NCBI GenBank assembly: GCA_963749575.1
Contig: CAVVNM010000014.1
Span: 62,001-126,000, forward strand
Reading direction: 5' to 3'
DNA length: 64,000 bases
Source: JAMXLO01 sp963749575
Lineage (GTDB): Bacteria; Pseudomonadota; Alphaproteobacteria; Acetobacterales; Acetobacteraceae
The position numbers and the translations under genes were made by a program. A model generated the notes under the pieces. The model had not been told where the DNA came from, searched no databases, and saw only the letters and a program-made list of their open reading frames with translations. Shown here piece after piece: positions 16,772 to 25,342 of the stretch; the first letter of the stretch is position 1, and each line of letters starts with the position of its first letter.

Positions 16772-18250
16772 ATGCTGAACCCGACCTCTCCGCTGCCGCT
16801 GAACGACCCGACGCTGTTCCGTCAGGCCAACTGCATCGATGGCAAATGGGTGCAGGCCGACAGCGAGCGCACGATCGTGGTGAAGAACCCTGCGACCGGC
16901 GAGGCGATCGGCGAGGTCCCGGCGCTGGGTGCTGCCGAGACCCGCCGCGCGATCGAGGCGGCGCATCGGGCGCAGGCCGGCTGGCGCGCCATGCTGGCGA
17001 AGGACCGCGCGGCGATCCTGCGCAGGATCAACGACCTGATGCTGGCCAACACCGACGATCTGGCGGTGATCATGACCGCCGAACAGGGCAAGCCGCTGGC
17101 CGAGAGCAAGGGCGAGATCGCCTATGCCGCGAGCTTCATCGAGTGGTTCGCCGAGGAAGGCAAGCGCATCTACGGCGACACCATCCCGCAGAACGCGAAG
17201 GGCCGCCGCATCCTGGTGCTGAAGGAACCGATCGGCGTATTCGCGGCGATCACGCCGTGGAACTTTCCGGCCGCGATGATCACGCGGAAGGCGGGACCCG
17301 GCTGGGCGGCGGGCTGCACCGGCGTGATCCGGCCGGCGAGCCAGACGCCGTTCTCGGCATTGGCGCTGGCGGTGCTGGCGGAGCGTGCCGGCATGCCGCC
17401 GGGCGTGTGCAACGTGATCACCGGGCCGTCAGGCGAGACCGGCGCGGAACTCACCTCGAATCCGCTGGTGCGCAAGCTGACCTTCACCGGTTCCACCGAG
17501 GTTGGCGCCAAGCTGCTCGCGCAGTGTGCGCCGACGATCAAGAAGACCAGCATGGAACTGGGCGGGAACGCGCCGTTTATCGTGTTCGACGATGCCGACC
17601 TCGACGCCGCGGTGGCGGGCGCGATGGCGAGCAAGTATCGCAACACCGGCCAGACCTGTGTCTGCGCCAACCGCATCCTGGTACAGGACGGCGTGTATGA
17701 CGCATTCGCCGCCAAACTGAAGACGGCGGTGGAGGCGATGAAGGTCGGCAACGGCATGGAGCCTGGCGTGAGCCAGGGGCCGCTGATCAACGCCGATGCG
17801 GTGAAGAAGGTGGAACAGCACATCGCGGACGCAGTGAAGCGCGGCGCGACGGTGGTGACCGGTGGCAAGCGGCATCAACTCGGCGGCACCTTTTTCCAGC
17901 CGACGATCCTCGCCAACGTGCCGCAGGACGCGATGATCTTCCGCGAGGAGACGTTCGGTCCGGTGGCGCCACTGTTCCGCTTCAAGACCGAGGAGGAGGC
18001 GATCAAGCTCGCCAACGATACCGAGTTCGGCCTGGCGTCGTATTTCTATGCGCGTGACGTGGGGCGGGTGTTCCGCGTCGCCGAAGCGCTGGAATACGGC
18101 ATCATCGGCATCAACGAGGGGATCATCTCGACCGAGGTGGCGCCGTTCGGCGGCATGAAGTCGTCGGGACTGGGGCGCGAAGGATCGAAGTACGGGATCG
18201 AGGACTACCTGGAGATCAAGTATCTCGCGCTGGGAGGGATTGCGACCTGA
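16772..18250 (+). CDS. gabD: NADP-dependent succinate-semialdehyde dehydrogenase
   Basis: Oxidises succinate semialdehyde to succinate in GABA breakdown. The 492-aa protein follows GabD closely: TPWNFPAAMITRKAGPG, RKLTFTGSTEVGAKLL, the catalytic Glu in MELGGNAPF, the catalytic Cys and regulatory pair in NTGQTCVCANRI, and the terminal SSGLGREGSKYGIEDYLEIK. ATG 16772 follows AAGGAGGACCCGCC. Oddly, the nucleotide-binding lysine of VxKPASQTP is Arg (GVIRPASQTP), and the preceding ALAAGCTVV is GWAAGCTGV, which may affect cofactor use. The gene stands alone; no GABA transaminase is nearby. Confidence 0.92.
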   Translation: MLNPTSPLPLNDPTLFRQANCIDGKWVQADSERTIVVKNPATGEAIGEVPALGAAETRRAIEAAHRAQAGWRAMLAKDRAAILRRINDLMLANTDDLAVIMTAEQGKPLAESKGEIAYAASFIEWFAEEGKRIYGDTIPQNAKGRRILVLKEPIGVFAAITPWNFPAAMITRKAGPGWAAGCTGVIRPASQTPFSALALAVLAERAGMPPGVCNVITGPSGETGAELTSNPLVRKLTFTGSTEVGAKLLAQCAPTIKKTSMELGGNAPFIVFDDADLDAAVAGAMASKYRNTGQTCVCANRILVQDGVYDAFAAKLKTAVEAMKVGNGMEPGVSQGPLINADAVKKVEQHIADAVKRGATVVTGGKRHQLGGTFFQPTILANVPQDAMIFREETFGPVAPLFRFKTEEEAIKLANDTEFGLASYFYARDVGRVFRVAEALEYGIIGINEGIISTEVAPFGGMKSSGLGREGSKYGIEDYLEIKYLALGGIAT

Positions 18251-18301
18251 CGATCGGCGTCGGTCTGGACTGCACGCACGCCGGCACGGAGTAGCGAACC
18301 C

Positions 18302-19426
18302 ATGTCTGGCTGGCCCGTGCGCCCGACGCCGCAGGAGCTTGACCGCATCGGACAAGAGGTGGCAGCGATTCGCGACCTCCAGCAGCAATTGGTCGAGCGC
18401 GATGCGTCTCTGAAGATGCACGACCGCGTGGCCCATCAATACCAGATAGCGGGCGGCAGCATCGTGCTGAATATTGCCGCACAACTACCCGCGAACCTGA
18501 TCGGTGTCGGATTGTTCGAACCCGGATCGACGCATATCGGCATCGGTCGGGTTTCGACCGGACTGGGATGTCCGCACGCGGAAACCGGCCCGGACTTCCT
18601 TGGTCTTCGACTGGCGTTCCGGACCAGGGCGGGCACCCGCGCCGACTTCATCGCGATCAACGACCCCGCGGCACCGACCGACACCCATGTTCAGTTCATC
18701 AAGCTGCTCGCAGCCACGGCGGCGGGTGCCGGCGAAGGAGTGTTGGCCAGCGGTGGGCAGCTTCTCGCAGGTCTGATCGGCAGCCTTGGGCTGGCGGAGG
18801 GGGGCAGGATATCCGCACACGTCTTGCGTCAGACGTCGCGCGCGGCACTGTCTTCCACTGCCTATCAGACCTACTGGACCGGGATCGAGGAAACCGGCGG
18901 CATCGCTGGGAAGTTCGTAATCGAGCCGGTTTCCCAGGAGAACCGGCACCGCGCGCCGTCGGCCGGCAAATATCACCTGACGGAGGAGTGGCACGCGCGC
19001 CAGGCACGCGGGCCGGTGATGTTCGATATGTACTGGATCCCGTTCATCGACACGCATCAGACGTCGCTCGATGCACTGACCAGTGCCTGGAACGAACAAC
19101 GGCATCCGGTCGGCACCGTGACGTTTCCGCAATGCGATCCGGTCAGCGAGGATGCCGGCCTTTGGGCGGCGCTCGCCGCCGAGATGGGGGCGGATCCGGG
19201 CAACTGGGTTCACGACCAGGGCGACACCGTCCGCGAGCCCTCGACCGAGTTCGGCATCGCCCGCAAGATCGCCTATCGGAACAGCCAGGAGGGACGCGAT
19301 GTGCTCCCGGAGGCGAGCTATGCACAGGTCTTTGTTACCGGCGTGATCGATGCCGACCTGGCCGCAGAGTTGCAACGGCGGCGCGCCGGAAAGCGGGACA
19401 TCGGCCACATCGACGCGGCGCCTTAG
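18302..19426 (+). CDS. Uncharacterised protein, possibly catalase-fold related
   Basis: A 374-aa soluble protein. The central part (GVGLFEPGSTHIGIGRVSTG, FLGLRLAFRTRAGTRADFIA, INDPAAPTDTHVQFIKLL) resembles the stretch in catalase-like proteins where the barrel strand precedes TxDFxxINxP and a helix. I see no haem-ligand tyrosine motif, so it would be a non-catalytic or very divergent relative. The following gene is a clearer catalase-family member, which supports the link. The two are 94 bp apart on the same strand. The C-terminal half carries EEWHARQARGPVMFDMYWIP. Family assignment is tentative; the gene itself looks real, with even codon use over its whole length. Confidence 0.6.
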   Translation: MSGWPVRPTPQELDRIGQEVAAIRDLQQQLVERDASLKMHDRVAHQYQIAGGSIVLNIAAQLPANLIGVGLFEPGSTHIGIGRVSTGLGCPHAETGPDFLGLRLAFRTRAGTRADFIAINDPAAPTDTHVQFIKLLAATAAGAGEGVLASGGQLLAGLIGSLGLAEGGRISAHVLRQTSRAALSSTAYQTYWTGIEETGGIAGKFVIEPVSQENRHRAPSAGKYHLTEEWHARQARGPVMFDMYWIPFIDTHQTSLDALTSAWNEQRHPVGTVTFPQCDPVSEDAGLWAALAAEMGADPGNWVHDQGDTVREPSTEFGIARKIAYRNSQEGRDVLPEASYAQVFVTGVIDADLAAELQRRRAGKRDIGHIDAAP

Positions 19427-19520
19427 CCGATCCCGCCAAGCTCGTGCCGAGCGCGATGTTCCAGTTGTTGTGCTAGCATGACGGGACCCGGCCAATAACA
19501 CGAGGGAGGGCAACTCCAAG

Positions 19521-20762
19521 ATGTCGGACAGCGATAGCTACGCGGTCGTACCGTATCCGCCGCCGGTCGGGCTTCAGGCGAAACTGTTGCTGGCACTGCA
19601 CCGCGCACTTGAAGCGGGGCTGCGCTTCGAGCGCCGTCTCGAGCCGTTGTTTCGCGGCGGGTTGAACCAGGCGTTCCGCGAACCGCTCGCTGCGCTGCTG
19701 CAGCACCTGATCAACCGCAAGCGCCCGAACGATGGACTAAAGTTCGCCGAGGAGCGGATCGACCCCGACGAAGCGGCAAGCCTCGCCTCGATCACCGAGG
19801 CGTTCGGTGGCTACATGAAGCGCGCCTATGCACCGGGCAGCTTCGAACGGGGCGGCAATACCAAGACGCATGGGATCGTGCGTGCCGAGGTCGTCATCCG
19901 GGAGGGACTGCCCGAGCATTTGCGACATGGCGTGTTCGCCACGCCACGTTCATTTCCGGCCTTTGTCCGGTATTCCGGCCCGGGTCCCAATCTCCCTCCG
20001 GACATCAAGGATGTCGGTTTCGGCAGCATGACGCTCAAGCTGATGGATGTGCCGGGGCCGAAACTGATGGACGACGAGAAGTTCACCCAGGATTTCCTGA
20101 CCGTATCGACGCCGAGTTTCGTTACGCCGAACACGCGCGAGAACGCCAAGCTGCAGTGGTGGAGCTTTCGCGCGATGCCGGTGTTCTATTTCCTCAATCC
20201 GTTCGACTCGCATTTGCTCGATTTCTTCATGCAGGGTCTGTGGAACGAGACGCTGCACAATCCGCTAGCTACCCGCTACTGGAGTTGCGTGCCTTATCTG
20301 CTCGGTGAAGGGCAGGCGATGATGTACTCGTTCGCCCCGAAGTCGAAGGTGATCACGCGGATTCCCGGAGTGCCATTCGGGCGGGTGCCGCCGGACTATC
20401 TGCGCGACAATATGGCGGCGACGCTGGCGCAACAGGACGTGGAATTCGATCTCCTGGTCCAGGTGCAGACCGACCCGCATCTGATGCCGATCGAGAACGC
20501 ATCGGTGCGCTGGCCGGAGAAGCTGTCACCGTTCATTCCGGCGGCGACGGTGCACATACCGAGGCAGAGGATCGACACGCCGGCTCATGTGGCGTTTGCC
20601 AAGGTGCTGTCGCTCAATCCCTGGCACTGCCTGCCCGAGCACCGTCCGCTCGGCAACCAGAACCGCGCGCGGCGGGAGATGTACCATGAGTTGTCCCGCC
20701 TGCGCCAGGAGCGAAACCGCACGCCGCACATCGAACCTGTCGGGAACGAACTGGACACGTAG
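19521..20762 (+). CDS. Catalase-family protein (y4iL-like)
   Basis: The 413-aa protein has catalase-family marks: TKTHGIVRAEVVIREGLPEH, an FPAFVRYSGPGPN strand, GSMTLKLMDVPG, TQDFLTVSTPSFVTPNTREN, FDLLVQVQTDPHLMPIENAS and a C-terminal LGNQNRARREMYHELSRLRQ. The R-x-x-x-Y in that last motif is where catalases place the proximal tyrosine. The usual distal HxxHG block is represented only by KTHG. Such shorter relatives (y4iL group) may bind haem and act on organic peroxides. ATG 19521 follows AGGGAGGGCAACTCC. Paired with the preceding gene. Confidence 0.78.
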   Translation: MSDSDSYAVVPYPPPVGLQAKLLLALHRALEAGLRFERRLEPLFRGGLNQAFREPLAALLQHLINRKRPNDGLKFAEERIDPDEAASLASITEAFGGYMKRAYAPGSFERGGNTKTHGIVRAEVVIREGLPEHLRHGVFATPRSFPAFVRYSGPGPNLPPDIKDVGFGSMTLKLMDVPGPKLMDDEKFTQDFLTVSTPSFVTPNTRENAKLQWWSFRAMPVFYFLNPFDSHLLDFFMQGLWNETLHNPLATRYWSCVPYLLGEGQAMMYSFAPKSKVITRIPGVPFGRVPPDYLRDNMAATLAQQDVEFDLLVQVQTDPHLMPIENASVRWPEKLSPFIPAATVHIPRQRIDTPAHVAFAKVLSLNPWHCLPEHRPLGNQNRARREMYHELSRLRQERNRTPHIEPVGNELDT

Positions 20763-20807
20763 CGCCCGGGTCTATGCGCGGCACGCGGTTGCCGGTAGAC
20801 CACGCCG

Positions 20808-21170
20808 ATGAAGTCCTACAAGAACGACAGCTTCGGCGAACGACTGACCACTGCGGCGGACGCGAGGACTGCCGCGCTGAAGCGGTTCCTGGCGCGCCCC
20901 GGGCCGGACGACCCCGCGGTGCTCGAACGCCAGGCAGCCCAGAAGGCGATCAGCGAAGCCCGGGAGGCCCGAAACGCCGAGCGAATGGCCGTGCGTGCGG
21001 CCGAGGCGGCGCGGCAGGCCGCCGAGCAGAAGGCGCGGGATGTCGAGGCCGCTGCCCGCGTTGCCGCGGATGCCGCGGGCGCCGCCGCACGTGCGGCGGA
21101 ACAGAAGGCGGCGCGCGACGCCCGCTACGCCGCACGGGCGGTGCGCCGCCAGCAAAAGGCGCGGCGCTAG
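20808..21170 (+). CDS. DUF6481-like alanine/arginine-rich helical protein
   Basis: The 120-aa product starts MKSYKNDSFGERLTTAADAR, then ALKRFLARPGPDDPAVLERQ, and continues as one long Ala-Arg-Glu helix (AEAARQAAEQKARDVEAAAR and similar), ending in QQKARR. This matches DUF6481, a family common in alphaproteobacteria with no known function. The coiled-coil-like repeat suggests a structural or nucleic-acid-binding role. It converges with the next gene on the other strand and the two overlap by four bases at their stops. Confidence 0.75.
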   Translation: MKSYKNDSFGERLTTAADARTAALKRFLARPGPDDPAVLERQAAQKAISEAREARNAERMAVRAAEAARQAAEQKARDVEAAARVAADAAGAAARAAEQKAARDARYAARAVRRQQKARR

Positions 21171-21493
21171 GATTTCGGCGTCCCGGTCATCCTGGCGAAC
21201 ACCATGCGGTCCTTGTTGTCGCGCATGAGCATCGTGAAGCCTGGAATGGTCTCGAGCCCGAGGCCCAGCGGCAGTGCGGTATCGGGATCGGGCTGGACCT
21301 TGGCGTAGCTTTGGCCGGAGACCTTCTCCCACTTGCCGGCTGGCTTCTTCACTTCGAGATTGACGACCGTTTCCTTGAGCACCATCCGGACGATCGCCTC
21401 CTTGGGACGCGACGGCTTGGTCAGGCTCGGGCAGCCGGCGATCATCTGCCAACCGTTGGCCAGCGCCCAGCGGGTCAGTTCGTCCTTGTCCAT
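21167..21493 (-). CDS. Uncharacterised 108-aa protein
   Basis: ATG 21493 follows a good GGAGG ribosome site 7 bases upstream. The protein (MDKDELTRWALANGWQMIAG, CPSLTKPSRPKEAIVRMVLK, TVVNLEVKKPAGKWEKVSGQ) starts with a small helical segment and continues as strands, ending GFTMLMRDNKDRMVFARMTG. It looks like a small cytosolic protein conserved among related species, but I cannot name a family. Longer readings to 21742 overlap the HAD gene and lack support. Its stop overlaps the DUF6481 gene's stop. Confidence 0.65.
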   Translation of the reverse strand: MDKDELTRWALANGWQMIAGCPSLTKPSRPKEAIVRMVLKETVVNLEVKKPAGKWEKVSGQSYAKVQPDPDTALPLGLGLETIPGFTMLMRDNKDRMVFARMTGTPKS

Positions 21494-21570
21494 GCGGGGT
21501 CCTCCCAGTCTGCGGTCCGTGGTATAGGCGGGGGGTGCCATGTCGGCCATGGCGTGGCGAGACAGCGGTC

Positions 21571-22209
21571 CTAGCCGAGCTCGCCCGGCGTCGCGATCAG
21601 GCGGTCCGCACCGGCCGCCACCAGTTCGTCGCGACTGCCATAGCCCCACAGCACGCCGATCGCGCACAGTCCGTTGGCACGCGCACCCACCATATCGTGC
21701 GAGCGATCGCCGACCATGGTGGTGGCGTGTGGATCGAGGCACTCATTGCGCAGCACGGCGGCGATCAACCGCGCCTTGTCGTCCATGCTGCCATCCGGTT
21801 CGGTGCCGTAGACACCGCTGATCGTGCCGGCGAACTCCAGCGATGCGACGATGCGTGCGGCGAAGTCGTTGCGCTTCGCTGTGACGACGAGGCAGCGAGC
21901 CTGTTCCGACACGGTGCGCAGCGCCGCTGCAATACCCGGATAGACCGTCGCCATATGCAGTCCGATTGCGCCGTAATGCGCGCGATAGGCCATCATCCCG
22001 GCGTCGACCCGGTCATCGCCGTAGCGCGCCAGCAGACGCGCGATCACCTGCGGCAGTGGCGGACCGATCAGCGGCGTCACATCGAATGTCGGATCAGGCG
22101 TGTGCCCCAGCGCGAGCAACGCCGCCTCGCAGCTCGCCGCGATACCGGGACGGGAATCGATCAGCGTTCCGTCCAGATCAAGCAGGAAGGCACGCGCGGT
22201 CGGGTTCAT
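21571..22209 (-). CDS. HAD-family phosphatase, phosphoglycolate phosphatase-like
   Basis: A 212-aa HAD hydrolase with motif I FLLDLDGTLIDSRPGI (nucleophile Asp), motif II Thr in CLVVTAKRND, motif III Lys in MDDKARLIAAVL and motif IV GDRSHDMVGARANG. The cap between motifs I and II is helical, type C1, as in Gph/PgmB phosphatases. Substrate is probably a small phosphorylated metabolite; phosphoglycolate is a guess by resemblance. Its start codon overlaps the stop of the LLM oxidoreductase gene (ATGA), forming a coupled three-gene set with the EEP gene. Confidence 0.85.
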   Translation of the reverse strand: MNPTARAFLLDLDGTLIDSRPGIAASCEAALLALGHTPDPTFDVTPLIGPPLPQVIARLLARYGDDRVDAGMMAYRAHYGAIGLHMATVYPGIAAALRTVSEQARCLVVTAKRNDFAARIVASLEFAGTISGVYGTEPDGSMDDKARLIAAVLRNECLDPHATTMVGDRSHDMVGARANGLCAIGVLWGYGSRDELVAAGADRLIATPGELG

Positions 22210-23075
22210 AGCGACGCGCAGCGCGCGATCGTTTCGCGCCAGCCGAGCAGGTCCTCGGGCCCGGCGAGCCTGCGCGCCAGGCCGGCGACGCCGGTGACCG
22301 GCAGCAGCACGCGCGACACGCCGGCGGCGGCGAACCCGGGAAGCTGTGCCAGGTCGTCCGGCATGCCGACGGTGATCTCCACCGCGGCGGGATCGCGGCC
22401 TGCCTCGCGGGCGGTGCGACGCACGATCTCGATCAGGTCGAGCGGCAGGCCGCGGCCAGGGAAGAAGCCGTCGCCGAGCCGACCGGCACGACGCGCGGCG
22501 GCCTCGGTGTGGCCGCCGATGATGATTGGAACCGCGCGATTGACCGGCTTGGGTCGCATGAATGCGTCCTTGAACCGGACGTAGCGGCCGGCGAAGTTTG
22601 GTGCATCGGCCGACCAGAGTTCGCGCATCGCGGCGAGGTATTCATCGGTGCGCCGGCCGCGGTTGTCGAACGCGGCACCGATCGCGTCGAACTCCTCCTT
22701 CAGCCAGCCGACGCCGATGCCAAGCAGGATGCGGCCGTTCGACATGTGGTCGAGCGTGGCCACCTGCTTGGCGACGATGACCGGATTGTGCTGCGGCAGG
22801 ATCAAGATGCCGGTGGCCAGCTTTATTCTCGTTGTGGCCGCGGCGACGTAGGCCATCCAGATCAGCGGATCGGGCAGCACGAAGTCGCCCTCGCCGCCGG
22901 GCAAGCGGCCGTCGGTCGTGTATGGATACGCCGATTGATAACCCCGCGGGATGACGGTGTGTTCCACCGTCCATGCTGATTCAAAACCCGCGGCCTCGGC
23001 CGCCTGCAGCAGTTCGATCGCGTGCGCCGGATCCGCATAACGGCCGGTATTGCAGTAACGCAGCCCGAATTTCAT
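22206..23075 (-). CDS. LLM-class (luciferase-like) oxidoreductase
   Basis: The 289-aa protein begins MKFGLRYCNTGRYADPAHAI and has the luciferase-like TIM-barrel: ESAWTVEHTVIPRGYQSAYP, KLATGILILPQHNPVIVAKQ, LDHMSNGRILLGIGVGWLKE, and PIIIGGHTEAAARRAGRLGD. The pattern fits TIGR03619-type F420- or FMN-dependent enzymes. Cofactor and substrate cannot be decided. I used ATG 23075; longer readings run into the EEP gene. It overlaps both neighbours by 4 bases (23072-23075 and 22206-22209), so it is co-translated with them. Confidence 0.88.
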   Translation of the reverse strand: MKFGLRYCNTGRYADPAHAIELLQAAEAAGFESAWTVEHTVIPRGYQSAYPYTTDGRLPGGEGDFVLPDPLIWMAYVAAATTRIKLATGILILPQHNPVIVAKQVATLDHMSNGRILLGIGVGWLKEEFDAIGAAFDNRGRRTDEYLAAMRELWSADAPNFAGRYVRFKDAFMRPKPVNRAVPIIIGGHTEAAARRAGRLGDGFFPGRGLPLDLIEIVRRTAREAGRDPAAVEITVGMPDDLAQLPGFAAAGVSRVLLPVTGVAGLARRLAGPEDLLGWRETIARCASL

Positions 23076-23785
23076 GCCAGCGCACCGTTCCGCGAACGTG
23101 GCAGATCGAGCAACAGCAGCGAATGATCCGACCATCCCGATAGCCGCTCCTGGTGCGAATATCGGATCGTGCCGGCGCGAGCGGCGAGACCTGGCGACAG
23201 GAAGGCGTGGTCGATGCGGAAGCCATTGCCGCGATGGCTGTACCAGGAGAACTCGCGCCCATCCGGATAGCGATGCCGCCACAGGTCGCGAAACCCGATC
23301 GCGCCCATGCTGTCCATGAAATGTGCGTCGATCGCGCCGGACTCATCGACGTAGGCACGGCAGGTATTGAAGTCACCGATCGCCAGCGCATCGCCATTCG
23401 TGCGCGCGGCGAATGCATCGACCAGTGTCTGCCAGTACGGCACCTTGCTCCGCAGGTTCGGCATGTACACACCGGTCAGCCGCAACTTGCCGAGATCGAC
23501 ATCGACCAGCCGCCACGGCTCCTCGACATGCGCGCAGAGCGGCCCGCGTTCCACGAAACGCCGCCGCGCCGCGATCAGCACGCCGGTACGCCGCGGCGGC
23601 GGCGGCAGCTGCGTGACGTAACGATAGCCGGATGCCTGCAGCGCGACGCGCAATCGCTCGGCCGAATCGCCACCGCGATACTCCGACAGGATCAGCACAT
23701 CGGCATCATGCCGCACGATCGCGGCGATGATGCCGGCGAGCCGTGTCCCGCCGCCTTGGCGAATATTCCACGCGAGCAGCCGCAC
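23072..23785 (-). CDS. Endonuclease/exonuclease/phosphatase-family protein
   Basis: The 237-aa protein carries EEP motifs: LLAWNIRQGGGTRLAGI at the start (Asn), DVLILSEYRGG (metal-binding Glu), GDFNTCRAYVDES (GDFN), RIDHAFLSPGL and the terminal GWSDHSLLLLDL (catalytic SDH). This is the exonuclease III-like fold; members cut DNA or phosphodiesters. It differs from XthA in the middle region, so a specific repair role is not claimed. GTG 23785 is the start. It lies first in the EEP-LLM-HAD run and 6 bp after the MBL gene stop. Confidence 0.87.
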   Translation of the reverse strand: MRLLAWNIRQGGGTRLAGIIAAIVRHDADVLILSEYRGGDSAERLRVALQASGYRYVTQLPPPPRRTGVLIAARRRFVERGPLCAHVEEPWRLVDVDLGKLRLTGVYMPNLRSKVPYWQTLVDAFAARTNGDALAIGDFNTCRAYVDESGAIDAHFMDSMGAIGFRDLWRHRYPDGREFSWYSHRGNGFRIDHAFLSPGLAARAGTIRYSHQERLSGWSDHSLLLLDLPRSRNGALA

Positions 23786-23791
23786 GCCACG

Positions 23792-24664
23792 TCAGACGGC
23801 AACATACTCGCAGCGGAATCCGTTGCCCCAGCGCTTGACGCGGCCGCGCGACGGTGACGGGAAGTGCGCGAAGCAGCACAGCGTGCCGGTGTCGCAGTAG
23901 GTCTCCAGGAATTTGCGCCGCGTGTCGGCGCCCTGCTTCGGGTCGTAGTCGACCCGCATCGCCAGCTCCGGATACTTTGCCTGCAGCGGCGAATGGATCA
24001 GATCGCCGGTGATCACGGCGTCGTTGCCGCCGCGACCAAGCGCCACCGCGTAGTGATCGATGGTATGGCCGGGCGTGGGCAGCAGTGCCACCATGTCATC
24101 GACCGCATGGTCGCTGGTGACGAGGTCGCAGCGCTTCGCCTCGACGATCGGGATCACGCTGTCCACGATCGGCGGCAGCGCGGTCTTGTCGTTCTCGGCC
24201 AGCCAGTAGTCGAGCTCCTTCTTGGAGAACAGGTAGCGTGCCTTCGGGAAGGTCGGAACCCAGCGTCCGTTCTCCAGCTTGGTGTTCCACCCGACATGGT
24301 CGACGTGCAGATGCGTGCACATCACGAAGTCGATGTCGCTCACCGTCAGCCCCGCCGCGGCCAGGCCACGCATCCACGCGTCGTCCTTCTTCTGATGCCA
24401 GAGCGGGCGCGCGGCGCGGTCCTTGTCGTTGCCGATGCAACTATCGACCAGGATGGTGTGGCGCCCGGTCTGCACGATGTAGGACTGAAAGCACAGCACC
24501 AGATTGTCCTGTGCATCCATCGCCGCGGGCGCGAGCCAGGAACGGTTCTCCGCCAACACCTCGGGCTTGAGGTCGGGCAGGAATTCCAGTGCCGGAGTGA
24601 AGCCGCATTCCATCTCGACGATCCGGTGGATCGTCATGTCGCCGACGCGGAATGTGTTGGCCAT
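23792..24664 (-). CDS. MBL-fold metallo-hydrolase
   Basis: A 290-aa metallo-beta-lactamase-fold enzyme with the zinc motif THLHVDHVGWN, a third-His region LLPTPGHTIDHYAVAL, the bridging Asp in VITGDLIHSPLQ and a final His in CCFAHFPSPSRGRV. The sequence resembles lactonase-like members (AttM/AiiA-like and related), but the substrate is unknown. No signal peptide. ATG 24664 begins MANTFRVGDMTIHRIVEME. It is followed at 6 bp by the EEP gene on the same strand, so these four minus-strand genes (24664 to 21571) form one operon-like array. Confidence 0.88.
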   Translation of the reverse strand: MANTFRVGDMTIHRIVEMECGFTPALEFLPDLKPEVLAENRSWLAPAAMDAQDNLVLCFQSYIVQTGRHTILVDSCIGNDKDRAARPLWHQKKDDAWMRGLAAAGLTVSDIDFVMCTHLHVDHVGWNTKLENGRWVPTFPKARYLFSKKELDYWLAENDKTALPPIVDSVIPIVEAKRCDLVTSDHAVDDMVALLPTPGHTIDHYAVALGRGGNDAVITGDLIHSPLQAKYPELAMRVDYDPKQGADTRRKFLETYCDTGTLCCFAHFPSPSRGRVKRWGNGFRCEYVAV

Positions 24665-24745
24665 TGGCTCGCTCCCTTGGATGGTTGGTCGGGTTGATGT
24701 TAGCTAGCGGCCCGCCCGCCGACAAATCCGCCCCCGGAGGCTCCG

Positions 24746-25264
24746 ATGAACGACACAACCACTGTGGCGCTGAACCCGGAGACCGTGCTGCAGCACATGA
24801 AGCGGAACGGCGTCACCGACGTGGTCTGGCTGCCGGACAGCGAAACCAACTGGCTGTACCTGCTGATGCAGGCGGAACCGTCGCTGCGGCTGATCGGCGT
24901 GACGCGAGAGGGACACGCGTGCGCCATTGCCGCGGGGCTGCACGCCGGCGGGCACAAGCCGCTGATCTTGATCCAGAACACCGGGATGATGGAATCGGGC
25001 GATTCGATTCGCGGCTGGCTGCTGGGGATGAACGTGCCGGTGGTGCTGATGGTCGGTTATCGTGGCTGGACGCGACACGGGGTCAACACCGATACCGCGG
25101 CGAGCTATACCGAGCGGTTCCTGATGGCGTTCGGCATCAACTACTATCTGGTCGAGAGCGACGCCGATGCACCGCGCATCTCGGTCGCGTTCGAGGAGGC
25201 ACAGCGCACCCAGCGGCCGGTGGTCGTGCTGGTGGGCGACGAGTACCACGGGTTCAACCGATGA
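24746..25264 (+). CDS. TPP-binding protein, N-terminal (Pyr) half of a split decarboxylase
   Basis: The 172-aa protein has the Pyr domain of thiamine diphosphate enzymes: TDVVWLPDSETNWLYLLMQA, LIGVTREGHACAIAAGLHAG (conserved Glu), PLILIQNTGMMESGDSIRGW and TQRPVVVLVGDEYHG. This corresponds to the alpha part of sulfopyruvate or phosphonopyruvate decarboxylases. The PP domain is encoded by the next gene. GGAGG lies 6 bases before ATG 24746. A heterodimer or tetramer of both subunits is expected. Substrate unknown: 2-oxo acid decarboxylation is the general reaction. Confidence 0.82.
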   Translation: MNDTTTVALNPETVLQHMKRNGVTDVVWLPDSETNWLYLLMQAEPSLRLIGVTREGHACAIAAGLHAGGHKPLILIQNTGMMESGDSIRGWLLGMNVPVVLMVGYRGWTRHGVNTDTAASYTERFLMAFGINYYLVESDADAPRISVAFEEAQRTQRPVVVLVGDEYHGFNR

Positions 25265-25342
25265 CGGGTTCCCCGCAAAGCGCGCAACCGCCGGCATTGC
25301 CTGCGCTCCTCGCAATCACGGCTTGAACCGGAGTTTCACCAC

